A stretch of 57,944 nucleotides of DNA from NCBI GenBank assembly GCA_018062105.1, contig JAGOSV010000011.1:1-57944 (forward strand), in the 5' to 3' direction. The translations under genes were made by a program, and so were the position numbers. Origin of the DNA: Sterolibacterium sp. Its GTDB lineage: Bacteria > Pseudomonadota > Gammaproteobacteria > Burkholderiales > Rhodocyclaceae. The notes beneath the pieces are model-generated. The model was not told the origin of the DNA. It ran no database searches and saw nothing but the letters and a program-made list of their open reading frames with translations. Of the stretch, positions 1 to 9,565 are shown in pieces (the stretch's first letter is position 1; every line of letters begins with the position of its first letter).

Positions 1-2142
1 GAGATTTCCAGCAAGAAGCCGCCCGAGGCGCGCGTGGAATTCGAGCAGAAGCTGGCGGGCGGCAACATCAAGCGCGTGGTGAAGAAGCTGGGCAAGGGCG
101 ACAACCTGTTCGATCTGTCGAGTGGGTTGGATCAGTACCGCGACTACGTGGTGGCGGACATCAACGCCAACACCGACACCCTGAGCTTTACCAATGGCGT
201 GGAGCTGACGGTCGGCGACGCCACTGGCGACGTGACTGAAGCGGCGCTGCGTCGCATCCAGATTCGGGAAGCCATCAAGGCGCACTTCGACAAGGAGCAG
301 GCGCTGTTCCAACAGGGCATCAAGGTCTTGACCTTGTTCTTCATCGACGAGGTGGTGAAGTACCGCGACTACGCGCAGGCGGACGAGAAAGGTGACTACG
401 CACGCATCTTTGAAGAGGAATACACGCAGTACCTGAACGAGATGCTCGACTTGGACGAGACGGCCTACGTCAAGTACCTGAAGGGCATTGTGGCGGACAA
501 GACCCACAGCGGCTACTTCTCCATCGACAAGAAAACCAAGCGACAGGTGGATTCGGATGCGGCAGCACGAGGCGAAAACGCGGGGCTGTCCGACGACGTG
601 GACGCTTACGACCTGATCCTGAAGGGCAAGGAGCGCCTGCTGTCGCTCACCGAGCCGGTACGCTTCATCTTCTCGCACTCGGCGTTGCGCGAAGGCTGGG
701 ACAACCCGAACGTGTTCGTCATCTGCGCGCTCAAGCACAGCGACAACACCATTTCGCGCCGCCAAGAGGTGGGGCGTGGCTTGCGACTGTCGGTCAACCA
801 GACGGGTGACCGAATGGATCACCCGTCCATCGTGCACGATGTGAACGTGCTGACGGTGGTGGCCAGCGAGAGCTACAAGGACTTCGTTGCCGCGCTGCAG
901 AAGGACATCAGCGATTCGCTGTCCGCCCGGCCAAAGGTGGCCAACGAGGAATACTTTACCGGCAAGGTGCTGAAAACAGCGACCGGCGACGTGCCTGTCA
1001 CGCAGCAACTGGCGAAGCAGATCTACCGCTATCTGGTCAAGAACGACTACACCGACGACGCGGATGGGATCACTGGCGCATATCACGATGCCAAGAAGGC
1101 TGGCACGCTGGCTGATCTGCCGCCGGAGCTTGCGCCGCACGCAGAGCAGGTGTTCCAACTGATCAACAGTGTTTTCAGCGCCAGCCAGTTGCCCGAGATC
1201 GGCGACGACCGCCGCCCCAAGAAAAACCCGCTCAACGCCAACTTCGACAAGCAGGAGTTCAAGGCGCTGTGGAGCCGCATCAACCGCAAGGCGGCGTACA
1301 GCGTCGAATTCGACTCTGACGAACTGGTGCAGAAAGCGGTGAAGGAATTGGACGCGGCCCTGCGCGTGACCCCGCTGCAATACACCATCCAGCACGGTGA
1401 GCAGGCTGCCGCCGTCACCTACGACGGCATCAAGGGCGGCAGTGCCTTCGCCCTGAAAGCCACGGAAACGGAAACCAGCCATGCCTCGATCCACTCAGTG
1501 GTCAAGTACGACTTGATCGGCAAGCTGGCCGAAGGCACGCAACTGACACGCCGGACGGTGGCGGAAGTCCTCAAGGGCATCAACGTCGCGGTCTTTGCGC
1601 AGTTCAAGACCAACCCGGAGAGCTTCATCGCCGAGGCCATACGGCTCATCAACGAACAGAAGGCGACGGTCATCATCGAGCATCTGGCCTACGACCCGGT
1701 CGAGGACAAGTTCGATCTGGACATCTTCACCGCCGGACAGACCAAGCAGGATTTCAGCAAGGCCGGTGACAAGCTGCAACGGCACATCTACGACTACGTG
1801 CTGACCGACTCCAACATCGAGCGCGAGTTCGTGAAGGAGCTGGACACAGCCAATGAAGTGGTGGTCTACGCCAAGCTGCCGCGCGGCTTCCTGATTCCCA
1901 CGCCCGTTGGCGACTACAACCCGGACTGGGCCATCACCTTCAAGGAAGGCACGGTCAAGCACATCTACTTCGTGGCCGAAACCAAGGGGTCGATGTCCTC
2001 GATGGATCTGCGCGAGATCGAGAAAACCAAGATCAAATGCGCCCGAAAGTTCTTCGACGAGATGAACCGCCGCTTCGCCCCGGAGAACGTAAGGTACGAC
2101 GTGGTGGACAGCTTCGGCAGGTTGATGGAAATCGTGAAGTAA
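1..2142 (+). CDS. Type III restriction enzyme Res subunit, C-terminal part
   Basis: The frame is open from base 1, so the gene starts upstream of the window; 713 codons are visible. Residues about 215-270 carry the last superfamily 2 helicase motifs: [13 protein letters not shown] and then the arginine-finger motif QEVGRGLRL, both typical of type III restriction subunits. Near the end, NPDWA followed by VAETKG reads as the PD...(D/E)xK nuclease core of Res. The family couples ATP-dependent translocation to cleavage and needs a Mod methyltransferase, which would lie to the left and is not seen. The gene ends cleanly with TAA. It is probably cargo of the element inserted at ssrA. Confidence 0.93.
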   Translation, partial: EISSKKPPEARVEFEQKLAGGNIKRVVKKLGKGDNLFDLSSGLDQYRDYVVADINANTDTLSFTNGVELTVGDATGDVTEAALRRIQIREAIKAHFDKEQALFQQGIKVLTLFFIDEVVKYRDYAQADEKGDYARIFEEEYTQYLNEMLDLDETAYVKYLKGIVADKTHSGYFSIDKKTKRQVDSDAAARGENAGLSDDVDAYDLILKGKERLLSLTEPVRFIFSHSALREGWDNPNVFVICALKHSDNTISRRQEVGRGLRLSVNQTGDRMDHPSIVHDVNVLTVVASESYKDFVAALQKDISDSLSARPKVANEEYFTGKVLKTATGDVPVTQQLAKQIYRYLVKNDYTDDADGITGAYHDAKKAGTLADLPPELAPHAEQVFQLINSVFSASQLPEIGDDRRPKKNPLNANFDKQEFKALWSRINRKAAYSVEFDSDELVQKAVKELDAALRVTPLQYTIQHGEQAAAVTYDGIKGGSAFALKATETETSHASIHSVVKYDLIGKLAEGTQLTRRTVAEVLKGINVAVFAQFKTNPESFIAEAIRLINEQKATVIIEHLAYDPVEDKFDLDIFTAGQTKQDFSKAGDKLQRHIYDYVLTDSNIEREFVKELDTANEVVVYAKLPRGFLIPTPVGDYNPDWAITFKEGTVKHIYFVAETKGSMSSMDLREIEKTKIKCARKFFDEMNRRFAPENVRYDVVDSFGRLMEIVK

Positions 2143-2296
2143 TCATTTCCCGACCACCGCCAACTCATCGATCCACGCCTGCTGTAAAACAGCGTGCAAA
2201 ACTTTCCAGATTTCCGGGGTGATCAGCGTCCAAAAGTTGCCACCCTGGGTTGTGTAACCTACCGGCGTTTTTGCTGGGGAATCTGGGGTGTTATCC

Positions 2297-2647
2297 ATGG
2301 AAGTCATAGCCGAAATCCGGCGTCGTCATTTGGTTAGCGGTGAGAGCATCAGCTCGATTGCACGCGACCTGAAGCTGTCCCGTCCGACGGTGCGCAAGCA
2401 CCTGTAAACCGAGAGCGAAGCGGTTTATCTTCGTGAGCATCAGCCGGCGCCGAAGCTTGGTGCCTTCCAGTCTGTGCTGGAAAGTTGGCTGAGCACGGAA
2501 CGTCATCTTCCCAAAGCGCAGCGCCGTACGGCCCAGCGGCTCTTTGAAGGCTTGCAGACCGAAGGCTACCGCGGTGCTTACGATAGCGTGCAACGCTTCG
2601 TGAAGCAGTGGAAGTCGGCACAAATGGCCGCGATCTTGGCGATCTGA
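2297..2647 (+). pseudogene. IS21-family IstA transposase, N-terminal remnant
   Basis: An ATG opens a helix-turn-helix segment (ISSIARDLKLSRPTVRKHL) typical of the IstA N-terminus, broken by an in-frame TAA at 2405-2407. The same frame continues to about 2620 with IstA-like sequence (for example EGYRGAYDSVQRFVKQW). The DDE catalytic domain and the IstB ATPase gene are missing. The last nine codons before the stop at 2645-2647 do not look like IstA and overlap a different gene fragment on the other strand, so the IS was truncated by a rearrangement. It is inactive. Confidence 0.78.
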
Positions 2648-2730
2648 CCCTCGGCGTGCGTGCGCGGATTGCGGGCGTAGGGAATCAGCGCCTCGACCTT
2701 GCGGTACTCGACGTTGAGCGTGTTCAAAGT
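2626..2730 (-). pseudogene. ParB-domain DNA methylase, N-terminal fragment
   Basis: Read leftwards from 2730, this encodes LNVEYRKVEALIPYARNP followed by RTHAEGQIAKIAA, the opening of the ParB-like nuclease/partition domain that heads many phage DNA methyltransferases (the NPRxHxxxQ pattern). Only about 33 codons remain and the reading meets the IstA remnant at about 2625. No methylase domain follows. It is most simply a relic of a prophage interrupted by IS21 and then deleted. No start codon can be fixed: TTG in the segment is one option. Confidence 0.6.
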
Positions 2731-2739
2731 GGAAATCCC

Positions 2740-2778
2740 AAAAGCAAAACCCGCCGAGCGTTGCCGCCGGGCGGGTTG
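2740..2778 (-). terminator. Rho-independent terminator, minus strand
   Basis: Arms AACCCGCC (2748-2755) and GGCGGGTT (2770-2777) form an 8-bp stem. On the minus strand the stem is followed by TTTTGCTTTT. It precedes the ParB fragment, so it would have served a gene further right that is no longer recognisable. Confidence 0.5.
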
Positions 2779-3114
2779 AGTGAATGAAGATTCTGGTGGG
2801 GTGGTAACCGCGCCTTGGTGTGGTAACCGGGGCCGGTAACCTGACCGACTGGTAACCTTGCCCGCGCCCTGACGCTAAAAAAGCGTCGCGCTCGCGCCCC
2901 CCGCATGGGACTTTCGGCAGGAAGGACCCCTTTCGCCTCGGGCCGCTCCCCGAACCGTCACCGCTGTCCAGAAGATAGCTGAAATACTACCCTCGACCGG
3001 GCTGTTTTGTTGCAGGCTCGACGGGCGTCAAAAGGGACAAACGCAAGAAACAAAGGACAAACGCGGCAAGCGTTACCTTGCGTGGCCTACGATTTTGGAA
3101 GGCGGTCGCGTCAG
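2779..3114. other. Non-coding accessory DNA with GGTAACC repeats
   Basis: I see no credible gene here. Four copies of GGTAACC lie at 2803, 2822, 2835 and 2851. A hairpin (GACGCT/AGCGTC, 2871-2887) has no T-tract. The 10-mer GGACAAACGC occurs twice shortly before the ParDE module. The function is unknown. Confidence 0.5.
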
Positions 3115-3414
3115 CTATTCGACGTCCGTACTGAACACGGCAGACAGGTCACGTGCGCCGTGCAGGATGCGCACGATCAGCACGGCATCGGGATCGAATT
3201 CGAAGAAGATGACGTAGTGGCCGTGGGCACAGGAGCGGATGCCATCACCCAGCTCGGGACGCAGGCGATAGCCGGGTGGGTTGAGGGTGATGCGCTGGCA
3301 CTGCGCGCGCAGCTCGCGCACGAAGCTCAGGGCGCGTGCGGGGTTGTCCGCCGCGATGTAGTCGGCGATGGCTTCGAGGTCTTGCTCGGCCAGCGGGGTG
3401 AAGGCCAGACGCAT
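3115..3414 (-). CDS. parE: ParE/RelE-superfamily toxin
   Basis: This is a 99-residue protein of the ParE/RelE fold. It opens MRLAFTPLAEQDLEAIADYI, carries the characteristic RSCAHGHYVIFFEFD strand pair and ends with ILHGARDLSAVF, all typical of ParE toxins, which poison DNA gyrase. The ATG at 3414 overlaps the antitoxin stop by one base (TGATG), indicating translational coupling; a TTG one codon earlier is a less likely start. It is transcribed after the antitoxin, the usual order for parDE. The target is inferred from the family only. Confidence 0.88.
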   Translation of the reverse strand: MRLAFTPLAEQDLEAIADYIAADNPARALSFVRELRAQCQRITLNPPGYRLRPELGDGIRSCAHGHYVIFFEFDPDAVLIVRILHGARDLSAVFSTDVE

Positions 3415-3671
3415 CAACGATCAGCTTGTGCCGCGTACTTGGCTTCGAGGCGGTCGAACACCGCATCGGCGGCCTTGCCAGGGCCACTGGCCCGGCCAGC
3501 CGCGATCTCGGCACGCAGGGCGTCGAGTTCGAGCTGCTTGCGCTCCTCGCGTTCCTCCAGCATACGCAGGCCCGCCCGCACGACCTCGCTGACGTTGTTG
3601 AAGCGACCTCTTTGCACCTGATCGCGGATGAAGGTTTCGAAGTGATTGCCAAGGGCGACGCTGGTGGGCAT
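3414..3671 (-). CDS. parD: ParD-family ribbon-helix-helix antitoxin
   Basis: This is an 85-residue protein. It has an N-terminal ribbon-helix-helix DNA-binding segment (SVALGNHFETFIRDQVQRG then FNNVSEVVRAGLRML) and a charged C-terminal tail that would wrap the toxin. The start has a good ribosome site (TTAGGAG, about 6 bases before the ATG). A palindrome at 3692-3705 lies just upstream and probably serves as the autoregulatory operator. It pairs with the ParE gene downstream. Confidence 0.9.
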   Translation of the reverse strand: MPTSVALGNHFETFIRDQVQRGRFNNVSEVVRAGLRMLEEREERKQLELDALRAEIAAGRASGPGKAADAVFDRLEAKYAAQADR

Positions 3672-3691
3672 GGCAGTTCTCCTAACTGTTA

Positions 3692-3705
3692 ATAATAGAT
3701 ATTAT
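3692..3705 (-). promoter_or_regulatory. Probable parDE operator/promoter
   Basis: ATAATA-GA-TATTAT is an inverted repeat 21-34 bases upstream of the antitoxin start. Its AT-rich arms also provide a plausible -10 on the minus strand. RHH antitoxins usually bind such palindromes to repress their own operon. Confidence 0.5.
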
Positions 3706-3726
3706 GCACCACGGTCGCCAGCGTGG

Positions 3727-3942
3727 TCAATGTGCGGGTGCGTTCAGTCTTGCCGCCACGATCTCCAGTGCCCGTTGCCAGCGTCGCCACGCCGTGGTGC
3801 GGTCGCAGGCGAAGCGGATCGTGATGTCACGCCAGCCGTAGCGCTTGGCCCGCATCCACACGAGGTGGCGTTGCTCGATCTCCAGCCACTGTACCCAGCG
3901 CATTGTCTCCAGCATCCGGTCGACGGCGTCGGGTGTCCTCGG
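3727..3942 (-). pseudogene. DUF6362-like phage protein, C-terminal fragment
   Basis: Reading leftwards from 3942, the frame gives RTPDAVDRMLETMRWVQWLE followed by an HTH-like end with ACDRTTAWRRWQRALEI. This matches the C-terminal half of the small HTH proteins (DUF6362 type) found in prophages. The frame has no start of its own beyond an internal ATG at 3915, and at about 3937-3942 it runs into serine recombinase sequence on the opposite strand. It is a gene fragment at a rearrangement point. Confidence 0.55.
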
Positions 3943-4498
3943 ACGAGCGCCTTGACCAGGAGTTCAACTCCATCGACGCGCAGAAGGAGGCTGGCCACGC
4001 CTACGTTGCCAGCCAACGCGCCGAGGGCTGCTGTACGCGCCGTCAGGCGAGCGCATGTACCCGACCTACTCGCGCAAGAACGGGCGCAAGTACCACTACT
4101 ACGTGTCCAAGTCGGAGGCCCGCTTCGGCGCGCCGGGCAAGAGCTACGAGCGCCTGCCCGCGCCCGAGATCGAGGGGGCCGTGGTGGCGCAGATCCGGAC
4201 GGTGCTGACCAGTCCGGAATCCGTGGCCTCGGTGGTGCGGCACATCCAACGCAACGGCGCGCAGATCGACGAGGCGGCGACCGTGATGGCGATGGCGCGG
4301 CTCAACAACGTGTGGGATCAACTGTTCCCGGTCGAGCGGCATCGCATCGCCAACCTGATGATCGAGCGCATCGACCTCGTCCACGCGGGCGAGGTGCAGG
4401 GGATCAAGGTGAAGTGGCGGGAGGTCGGCTGGAACGCGCTGATCGAGGAATTCGCTCCAGGCAGCATCGGTGCCGAACTGCTGGAGGTCGAAGCCTGA
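3936..4498 (+). pseudogene. Large serine recombinase with deleted core
   Basis: Codons 3936-4030 read SSDERLDQEFNSIDAQKEAG and on to VASQRAEG, the N-terminal piece of phage-type large serine recombinases, but the start and the first residues including the catalytic serine region are gone. At about 4030 the sequence jumps to another frame (LLYAPSGERMYPTYSRKNG), the zinc-ribbon region far downstream in such proteins, and runs to a normal C-terminus (HRIANLMIERIDLV, stop 4496-4498). The whole middle of the protein is missing. An internal ATG at 4055 could express 147 residues, but they would be catalytically dead. Confidence 0.75.
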
Positions 4499-4869
4499 TG
4501 GACGAGTCGATGGAAACCTTTGTGCCCCTGACGTTCCGACGCCGGGGCGTCCAGCGAGTGGCCACCGACGAGCGCAGCGTCCATGACGTGACGCTGATCG
4601 ACGGACTGGCTCGCGCCTTCTACTGGCAGCATCTGCTGGACACCGGGGCGATGAAGAGCGGGTCGGCCATCGCCCGCGCCGAGAAACTGCACCACTCGGT
4701 GGTCAACGAACTGCTGCGCCTGACCCTGCTGGCCCCCGACATCATCGAGCAGTTCATCGCGGGCAGGCAGCCGCGCCGCCTGACGTTGATGTGGTTCCAG
4801 CGCAACCGCTTGATGGTCGACTGGCAGGCCCAGCGCGAGCTCATGGCCAGCTTCGAGGAGGACTCGTGA
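4498..4869 (+). CDS. Small protein with ParB/KorB-like HTH, paralogue 1
   Basis: This is a 123-residue protein of unrecognised family whose ATG overlaps the recombinase stop (TGATG). The N-terminus METFVPLTFRRRGVQR is followed by an HTH-like block at residues about 45-95 (SAIARAEKLHHSVVNELLRL then LAPDIIEQFIAG) resembling the ParB/KorB helix-turn-helix. The next gene has the same block order (ARAFYWQHLLDTG, EIA-like helix, LAPDIIE, WQAQREL), so the two are paralogues. Placement directly behind a phage-type recombinase suggests an accessory or directionality role, but that is inference. The recombinase itself is broken while this frame is intact. Confidence 0.72.
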   Translation: MDESMETFVPLTFRRRGVQRVATDERSVHDVTLIDGLARAFYWQHLLDTGAMKSGSAIARAEKLHHSVVNELLRLTLLAPDIIEQFIAGRQPRRLTLMWFQRNRLMVDWQAQRELMASFEEDS

Positions 4870-5345
4870 GTCTCAGGCATCGCGGCCGGGCCAAGGGCGA
4901 CCCGGTGACCTACCAGACACCGTTGCTCGCAGGTGGCGTGCAGATGGAAACCTTCCTGCCCTGGACTCTGGTGCGCCGTGGACTCAAGAAGCAGGTCATC
5001 ACGCCGCTCGACGCGCCGCAGGAGTTCCTGGACGAGGCCCAGCGCGAGCGGCAGATGCGGGACATGGCGCAGGACACCCCCTTGCTGCGGGCGCTCGGCC
5101 TCGCGCACCACTGGCAGCGCCTGCTGGACGAGGGACGGTTCAGTTCCATGACCGAGATCGCGGCGGCGGAAGACATCGACCTCGGCCAAGCGAGCAAGAT
5201 GAGTCGACTGGCGCAATTGGCCCCCGACCTGATCGAAGCCATCGCCCTGGGACGCCTCGATGTGGGCGTCAGCCAGTTGCTGCGCGGCAGGATGTCGGCG
5301 TCCTGGCTGGCGCAACGTGAGGCGCTGGTGGCGGCTAGTCGCTGA
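4866..5345 (+). CDS. Small protein with ParB/KorB-like HTH, paralogue 2
   Basis: This is a 159-residue protein of unrecognised family starting at GTG and overlapping the previous stop by four bases (GTGA). After an extra N-terminal segment it repeats the pattern of the upstream gene: METFLPWTLVRRGLKKQV, then LGLAHHWQRLLDEG, EIAAAEDIDLGQASKMSRL and LAPDLIEAIALGRL, ending SWLAQREALVA. The HTH-like core is at residues about 90-140. A terminator follows at 5367, so recombinase, paralogue 1 and paralogue 2 formed one transcription unit. Confidence 0.72.
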   Translation: MSLRHRGRAKGDPVTYQTPLLAGGVQMETFLPWTLVRRGLKKQVITPLDAPQEFLDEAQRERQMRDMAQDTPLLRALGLAHHWQRLLDEGRFSSMTEIAAAEDIDLGQASKMSRLAQLAPDLIEAIALGRLDVGVSQLLRGRMSASWLAQREALVAASR

Positions 5346-5366
5346 CGAGCGCACCGCACGCGACGC

Positions 5367-5387
5367 CGCCGAAAGGCGATTTTTTTT
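5367..5387 (+). terminator. Rho-independent terminator after the HTH pair
   Basis: A CGCC-GAAA-GGCG tetraloop hairpin (5367-5378) is followed by A and eight T residues. It closes the recombinase-associated unit. Confidence 0.7.
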
Positions 5388-5609
5388 ACGTCTTTCGCTG
5401 TCTCGGTCGCGCGCTCCCGAGCAGGCGAAGATGCAAACCTGTGGCCCGCAAACCCGCGCCAATGCACGACGTCCCGCCTTGAATGCTCAAGAGGGCAGCA
5501 GAGAACAGAGAGAGAAAAACGGCGGAATCTGCGCCGGAAACGGCGACTTTGGCAGGGGCGTGCTCAAGGGGCCAAGGCCGGAAACCGCGCCAACACTGGG
5601 GGAACGGGC

Positions 5610-5643
5610 AAAAAAAATCCCAACCGGATAAGGGTTGGGATTT
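5610..5643 (-). terminator. Rho-independent terminator of ssrA
   Basis: On the minus strand, AAATCCCAACC and GGTTGGGATTT form an 11-bp stem with a short loop followed by a run of T, just downstream of the tmRNA 3' end. It is a strong intrinsic terminator. Confidence 0.88.
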
Positions 5644-5650
5644 CACACTA

Positions 5651-6013
5651 TGGTGGAGCTGGCGGGAATTGAACCCGCGTCCGCAAGTCCTCCACAGACA
5701 GTACTACATGCTTAGTCACGTCATTTGATTTAACGCACGACCCGCCGCCGGACAGGCTGGTCGCTTGCGATCCGCTGGATTTTCGAGACGTACCATGCGG
5801 CGGGGCACATCCTTATCTCACGTAAATGACACTGCTGTCGGTGTTACCCGGCCCGGCCCGTGAGCAGTCCGGTGCAGCGCCCGCAGGGTTTAAGCTGCGA
5901 GAGCGAAACGCTCGTCGTTGGCGTTTGTGGTTTTCCAGATGGATTTGCGAGGTCACTGGTCCTCGGCATGCACTGCACTGCTTTGCAACCCACGTCGAAG
6001 CCATGTCAGCCCC
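5651..6013 (-). ncRNA. ssrA: tmRNA (transfer-messenger RNA)
   Basis: The 5' end GGGGCUG (6013 downwards) pairs with CAGCUCC just before the encoded 3' ACCA at 5651. The 3' tRNA-like arm has the expected T-arm sequence. The tag frame runs from 5922 to the UAA at 5890 and encodes ANDERFALAA, a normal betaproteobacterial proteolysis tag. The RNA rescues stalled ribosomes by adding this tag with SmpB. It is about 363 nt including CCA. Its 3' end borders the accessory DNA to the left, so it is a plausible attachment site. Confidence 0.97.
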
Positions 6014-6048
6014 GGCTGGTACTACGAGTGAAACCGTGAAGAGACTTC

Positions 6049-6077
6049 ATCTTACGGTGGATTCCTGCAGCCGACAA
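6049..6077 (-). promoter_or_regulatory. Probable ssrA promoter
   Basis: On the minus strand, TTGTCG (6077-6072), a 17-base spacer and TAAGAT (6054-6049) fit sigma-70. Transcription would begin about 30 bases before the mature 5' end, leaving a short leader for RNase P to remove. Confidence 0.6.
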
Positions 6078-6119
6078 GGGGTTGGGCAGGATTTTTTTGT
6101 GGCGTGGTAAATTGGCGGG

Positions 6120-7807
<1,688 letters not shown>

Positions 7808-7808
7808 G

Positions 7809-8723
7809 ATGCGGATATTCATCAGCCTGCCGGCGCAGACGCTGGAATTGTTCGATGATGCGGGTACCTTGTTGTGTCGTTACCGCGTATCGACGGCCCG
7901 GCGTGGTGCGGGCGAGGTTTCGGGTAGCTTCAGGACGCCCCGTGGGCGGCATCTGATTCGGGCCAGGATCGGTGGCGGCTGCCCGGAAAATACCGTGTTC
8001 GTCCGCCGTCGTCCGACCGGGGAGCAGTGGACGCCCGAACTGGCGGCGCAGCAGCCGCAGCGGGACTGGATTTTGACGCGCATCCTGTGGCTGTCGGGCT
8101 GTCAGCCCGGCTTCAATCGTCTGGGTGAGGTCGATACCATGCGCCGCTACATCTATCTGCATGGCTGCACGGATACGGCAGACATGGGGATACCTGGCTC
8201 GATTGGTTGTGTACGCATGCGCAACCGGGACATCATCGAGTTGTTCGACCGGGTGCCGGTCTATACGCCGGTCAATATTGGTGAGTACAGCGTGGCTGGG
8301 GAGGATTGGTTATCTCCCGGAGGAACAGCGTTGCGTCTGGTGCGACAGGCGGTGTTCGTCGAGGAGCAGGGCATTGATGCGGCGCTCGAATGGGATGCTC
8401 TGGATGCCGGGGCGCAGCATGCCCTGGCGCGGGAGACTACGGGGGCGGCGGTAGGTACTGGCCGTCTGCTGGCGGATGGGCGCATTGGCCGTTTATCGGT
8501 GCTGCCGGCCTGGCGAGGCAAGGGAGTTGGTGTGGCGCTGCTGTGCCATCTGCTGGAACGGGCAGGGCAGGCCGGGTTGCCGCAGGTTTATCTGCACGCC
8601 CGTAGTGCGGCGGCCGGTTTTTACCGGCGACTGGGCTTTGTGGCGGACGGGGCACCATTCCTCGAAACGGGGACATCTCATGTCCGGATGGTGCGCAGGC
8701 TGCAGGGAGTGCAGGCACCGTAG
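7809..8723 (+). CDS. L,D-transpeptidase (YkuD) fused to GNAT acetyltransferase
   Basis: This 304-residue protein carries two domains in one uninterrupted frame. Residues 1-160 are a YkuD-type domain: it opens MRIFISLPAQTLELFDD and has IYLHGCTD with His118 and SIGCVRMRN with the nucleophile Cys134. Residues about 170-300 are a GNAT domain of the VFVEEQG type, with the acetyl-CoA loop in RLSVLPAWRGKGVG (228-241) and the GFYRRLGF motif. YkuD domains act on peptidoglycan peptides or Lpp attachment, usually outside the membrane, yet no signal peptide is visible. It starts one base after the tadA stop, so it is part of the gt8-tadA unit. Confidence 0.9.
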   Translation: MRIFISLPAQTLELFDDAGTLLCRYRVSTARRGAGEVSGSFRTPRGRHLIRARIGGGCPENTVFVRRRPTGEQWTPELAAQQPQRDWILTRILWLSGCQPGFNRLGEVDTMRRYIYLHGCTDTADMGIPGSIGCVRMRNRDIIELFDRVPVYTPVNIGEYSVAGEDWLSPGGTALRLVRQAVFVEEQGIDAALEWDALDAGAQHALARETTGAAVGTGRLLADGRIGRLSVLPAWRGKGVGVALLCHLLERAGQAGLPQVYLHARSAAAGFYRRLGFVADGAPFLETGTSHVRMVRRLQGVQAP

Positions 8724-8739
8724 CGCGATGATGGCTGAT

Positions 8740-9546
8740 TCAGGCTGATTCGGACTCGATCCGGAAGCGGTAGCGGCGACGTGATCCCGGGAAGAGCTCT
8801 GTGGGGCCTGGGCCTGGGATTGGCACGGTCCATTCATCGAGGCTGCAATAGCCTGCCGCATCGAGCAGCAGGACGGTCGAGCAGCGGGTGCCATAGCCGG
8901 GGCTGCGGATGAAACCGGCCGACAGCAGACGCTCTCGCGCCAGGCCGATACCGGTGTCGGGCAGTTGTTCGTCTGGATAGGTCTGCGGATTGTGCAGCAG
9001 GGCATGTAACGCGGATTCTTCGGGCAGATGTTCCAGGGCGCGGGTCAGTGCGGCACGTCCCGTGACGACCTTGGGCCAGGGCGTATTCAGCAGGTGATTG
9101 CTCAGGCCGTGTACCCCCGGGGATAGGGGCTCGGGCGGGTGGTGGCTGCGGTTCGAGCCGTACCACAGTCCGTCGGCCAGCGTGCCGCACAGGAGGTTGA
9201 AGCCCCGGTAGGCTGCGCAGGTCTTGTCCCTAAGAATTTGCCTCAGGTAGTCCGCAGGGGCTTGCTGGCCAAGCAGGAAATCGCGAACCAGAGCCCCGCG
9301 CGTGGGCTGGCCGGGCGGGAGTGGTGCGGGTTCTGGCTGGCGGTAATTGGTCAGTGCGGCAAAGCGGCCGTCACGGGTCATACCCAGCCAGGTTCCGCCG
9401 CCCTCCAGATCACGTCCGGCAAGAAGTTTCGTCTGTGGCCAAAAATGGACGGCTGCCGCCGGCCGGTCGTAGAACTCGTCGCGGTTGGCTGCCACGACGA
9501 GCGGATAGCGAGGATGGGCCTGCCAGGCCAGCAGGATCAGACACAT
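8740..9546 (-). CDS. NRDE/TANGO2 family protein
   Basis: This is a 268-residue protein opening MCLILLAWQAHPRYPLVVAA and NRDEFYDRP, the hallmark of the NRDE (TANGO2, DUF833) family. An invariant N-terminal Cys2 and the Asn-Arg-Asp-Glu segment are visible, followed by GGTWLGMTRDGRFAALTNYR. The bacterial function is not settled; HemA-like or trafficking roles have been proposed for eukaryotic members, and some bacterial members are implicated in haem handling. It lies just left of ygfZ on the same strand (19-bp gap) and is probably co-transcribed with it. Confidence 0.88.
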   Translation of the reverse strand: MCLILLAWQAHPRYPLVVAANRDEFYDRPAAAVHFWPQTKLLAGRDLEGGGTWLGMTRDGRFAALTNYRQPEPAPLPPGQPTRGALVRDFLLGQQAPADYLRQILRDKTCAAYRGFNLLCGTLADGLWYGSNRSHHPPEPLSPGVHGLSNHLLNTPWPKVVTGRAALTRALEHLPEESALHALLHNPQTYPDEQLPDTGIGLARERLLSAGFIRSPGYGTRCSTVLLLDAAGYCSLDEWTVPIPGPGPTELFPGSRRRYRFRIESESA

Positions 9547-9565
9547 GGGACGGGGGGGAAGTGTG

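Noticed and set aside
3245-3652. 135-codon minus-strand frame overlapping the ParDE genes
   Set aside because: It lies in another frame across two well-supported TA genes.
5890-5922. Short ANDERFALAA peptide frame as a small gene
   Set aside because: It is the tag-coding part of tmRNA, not an independent gene.
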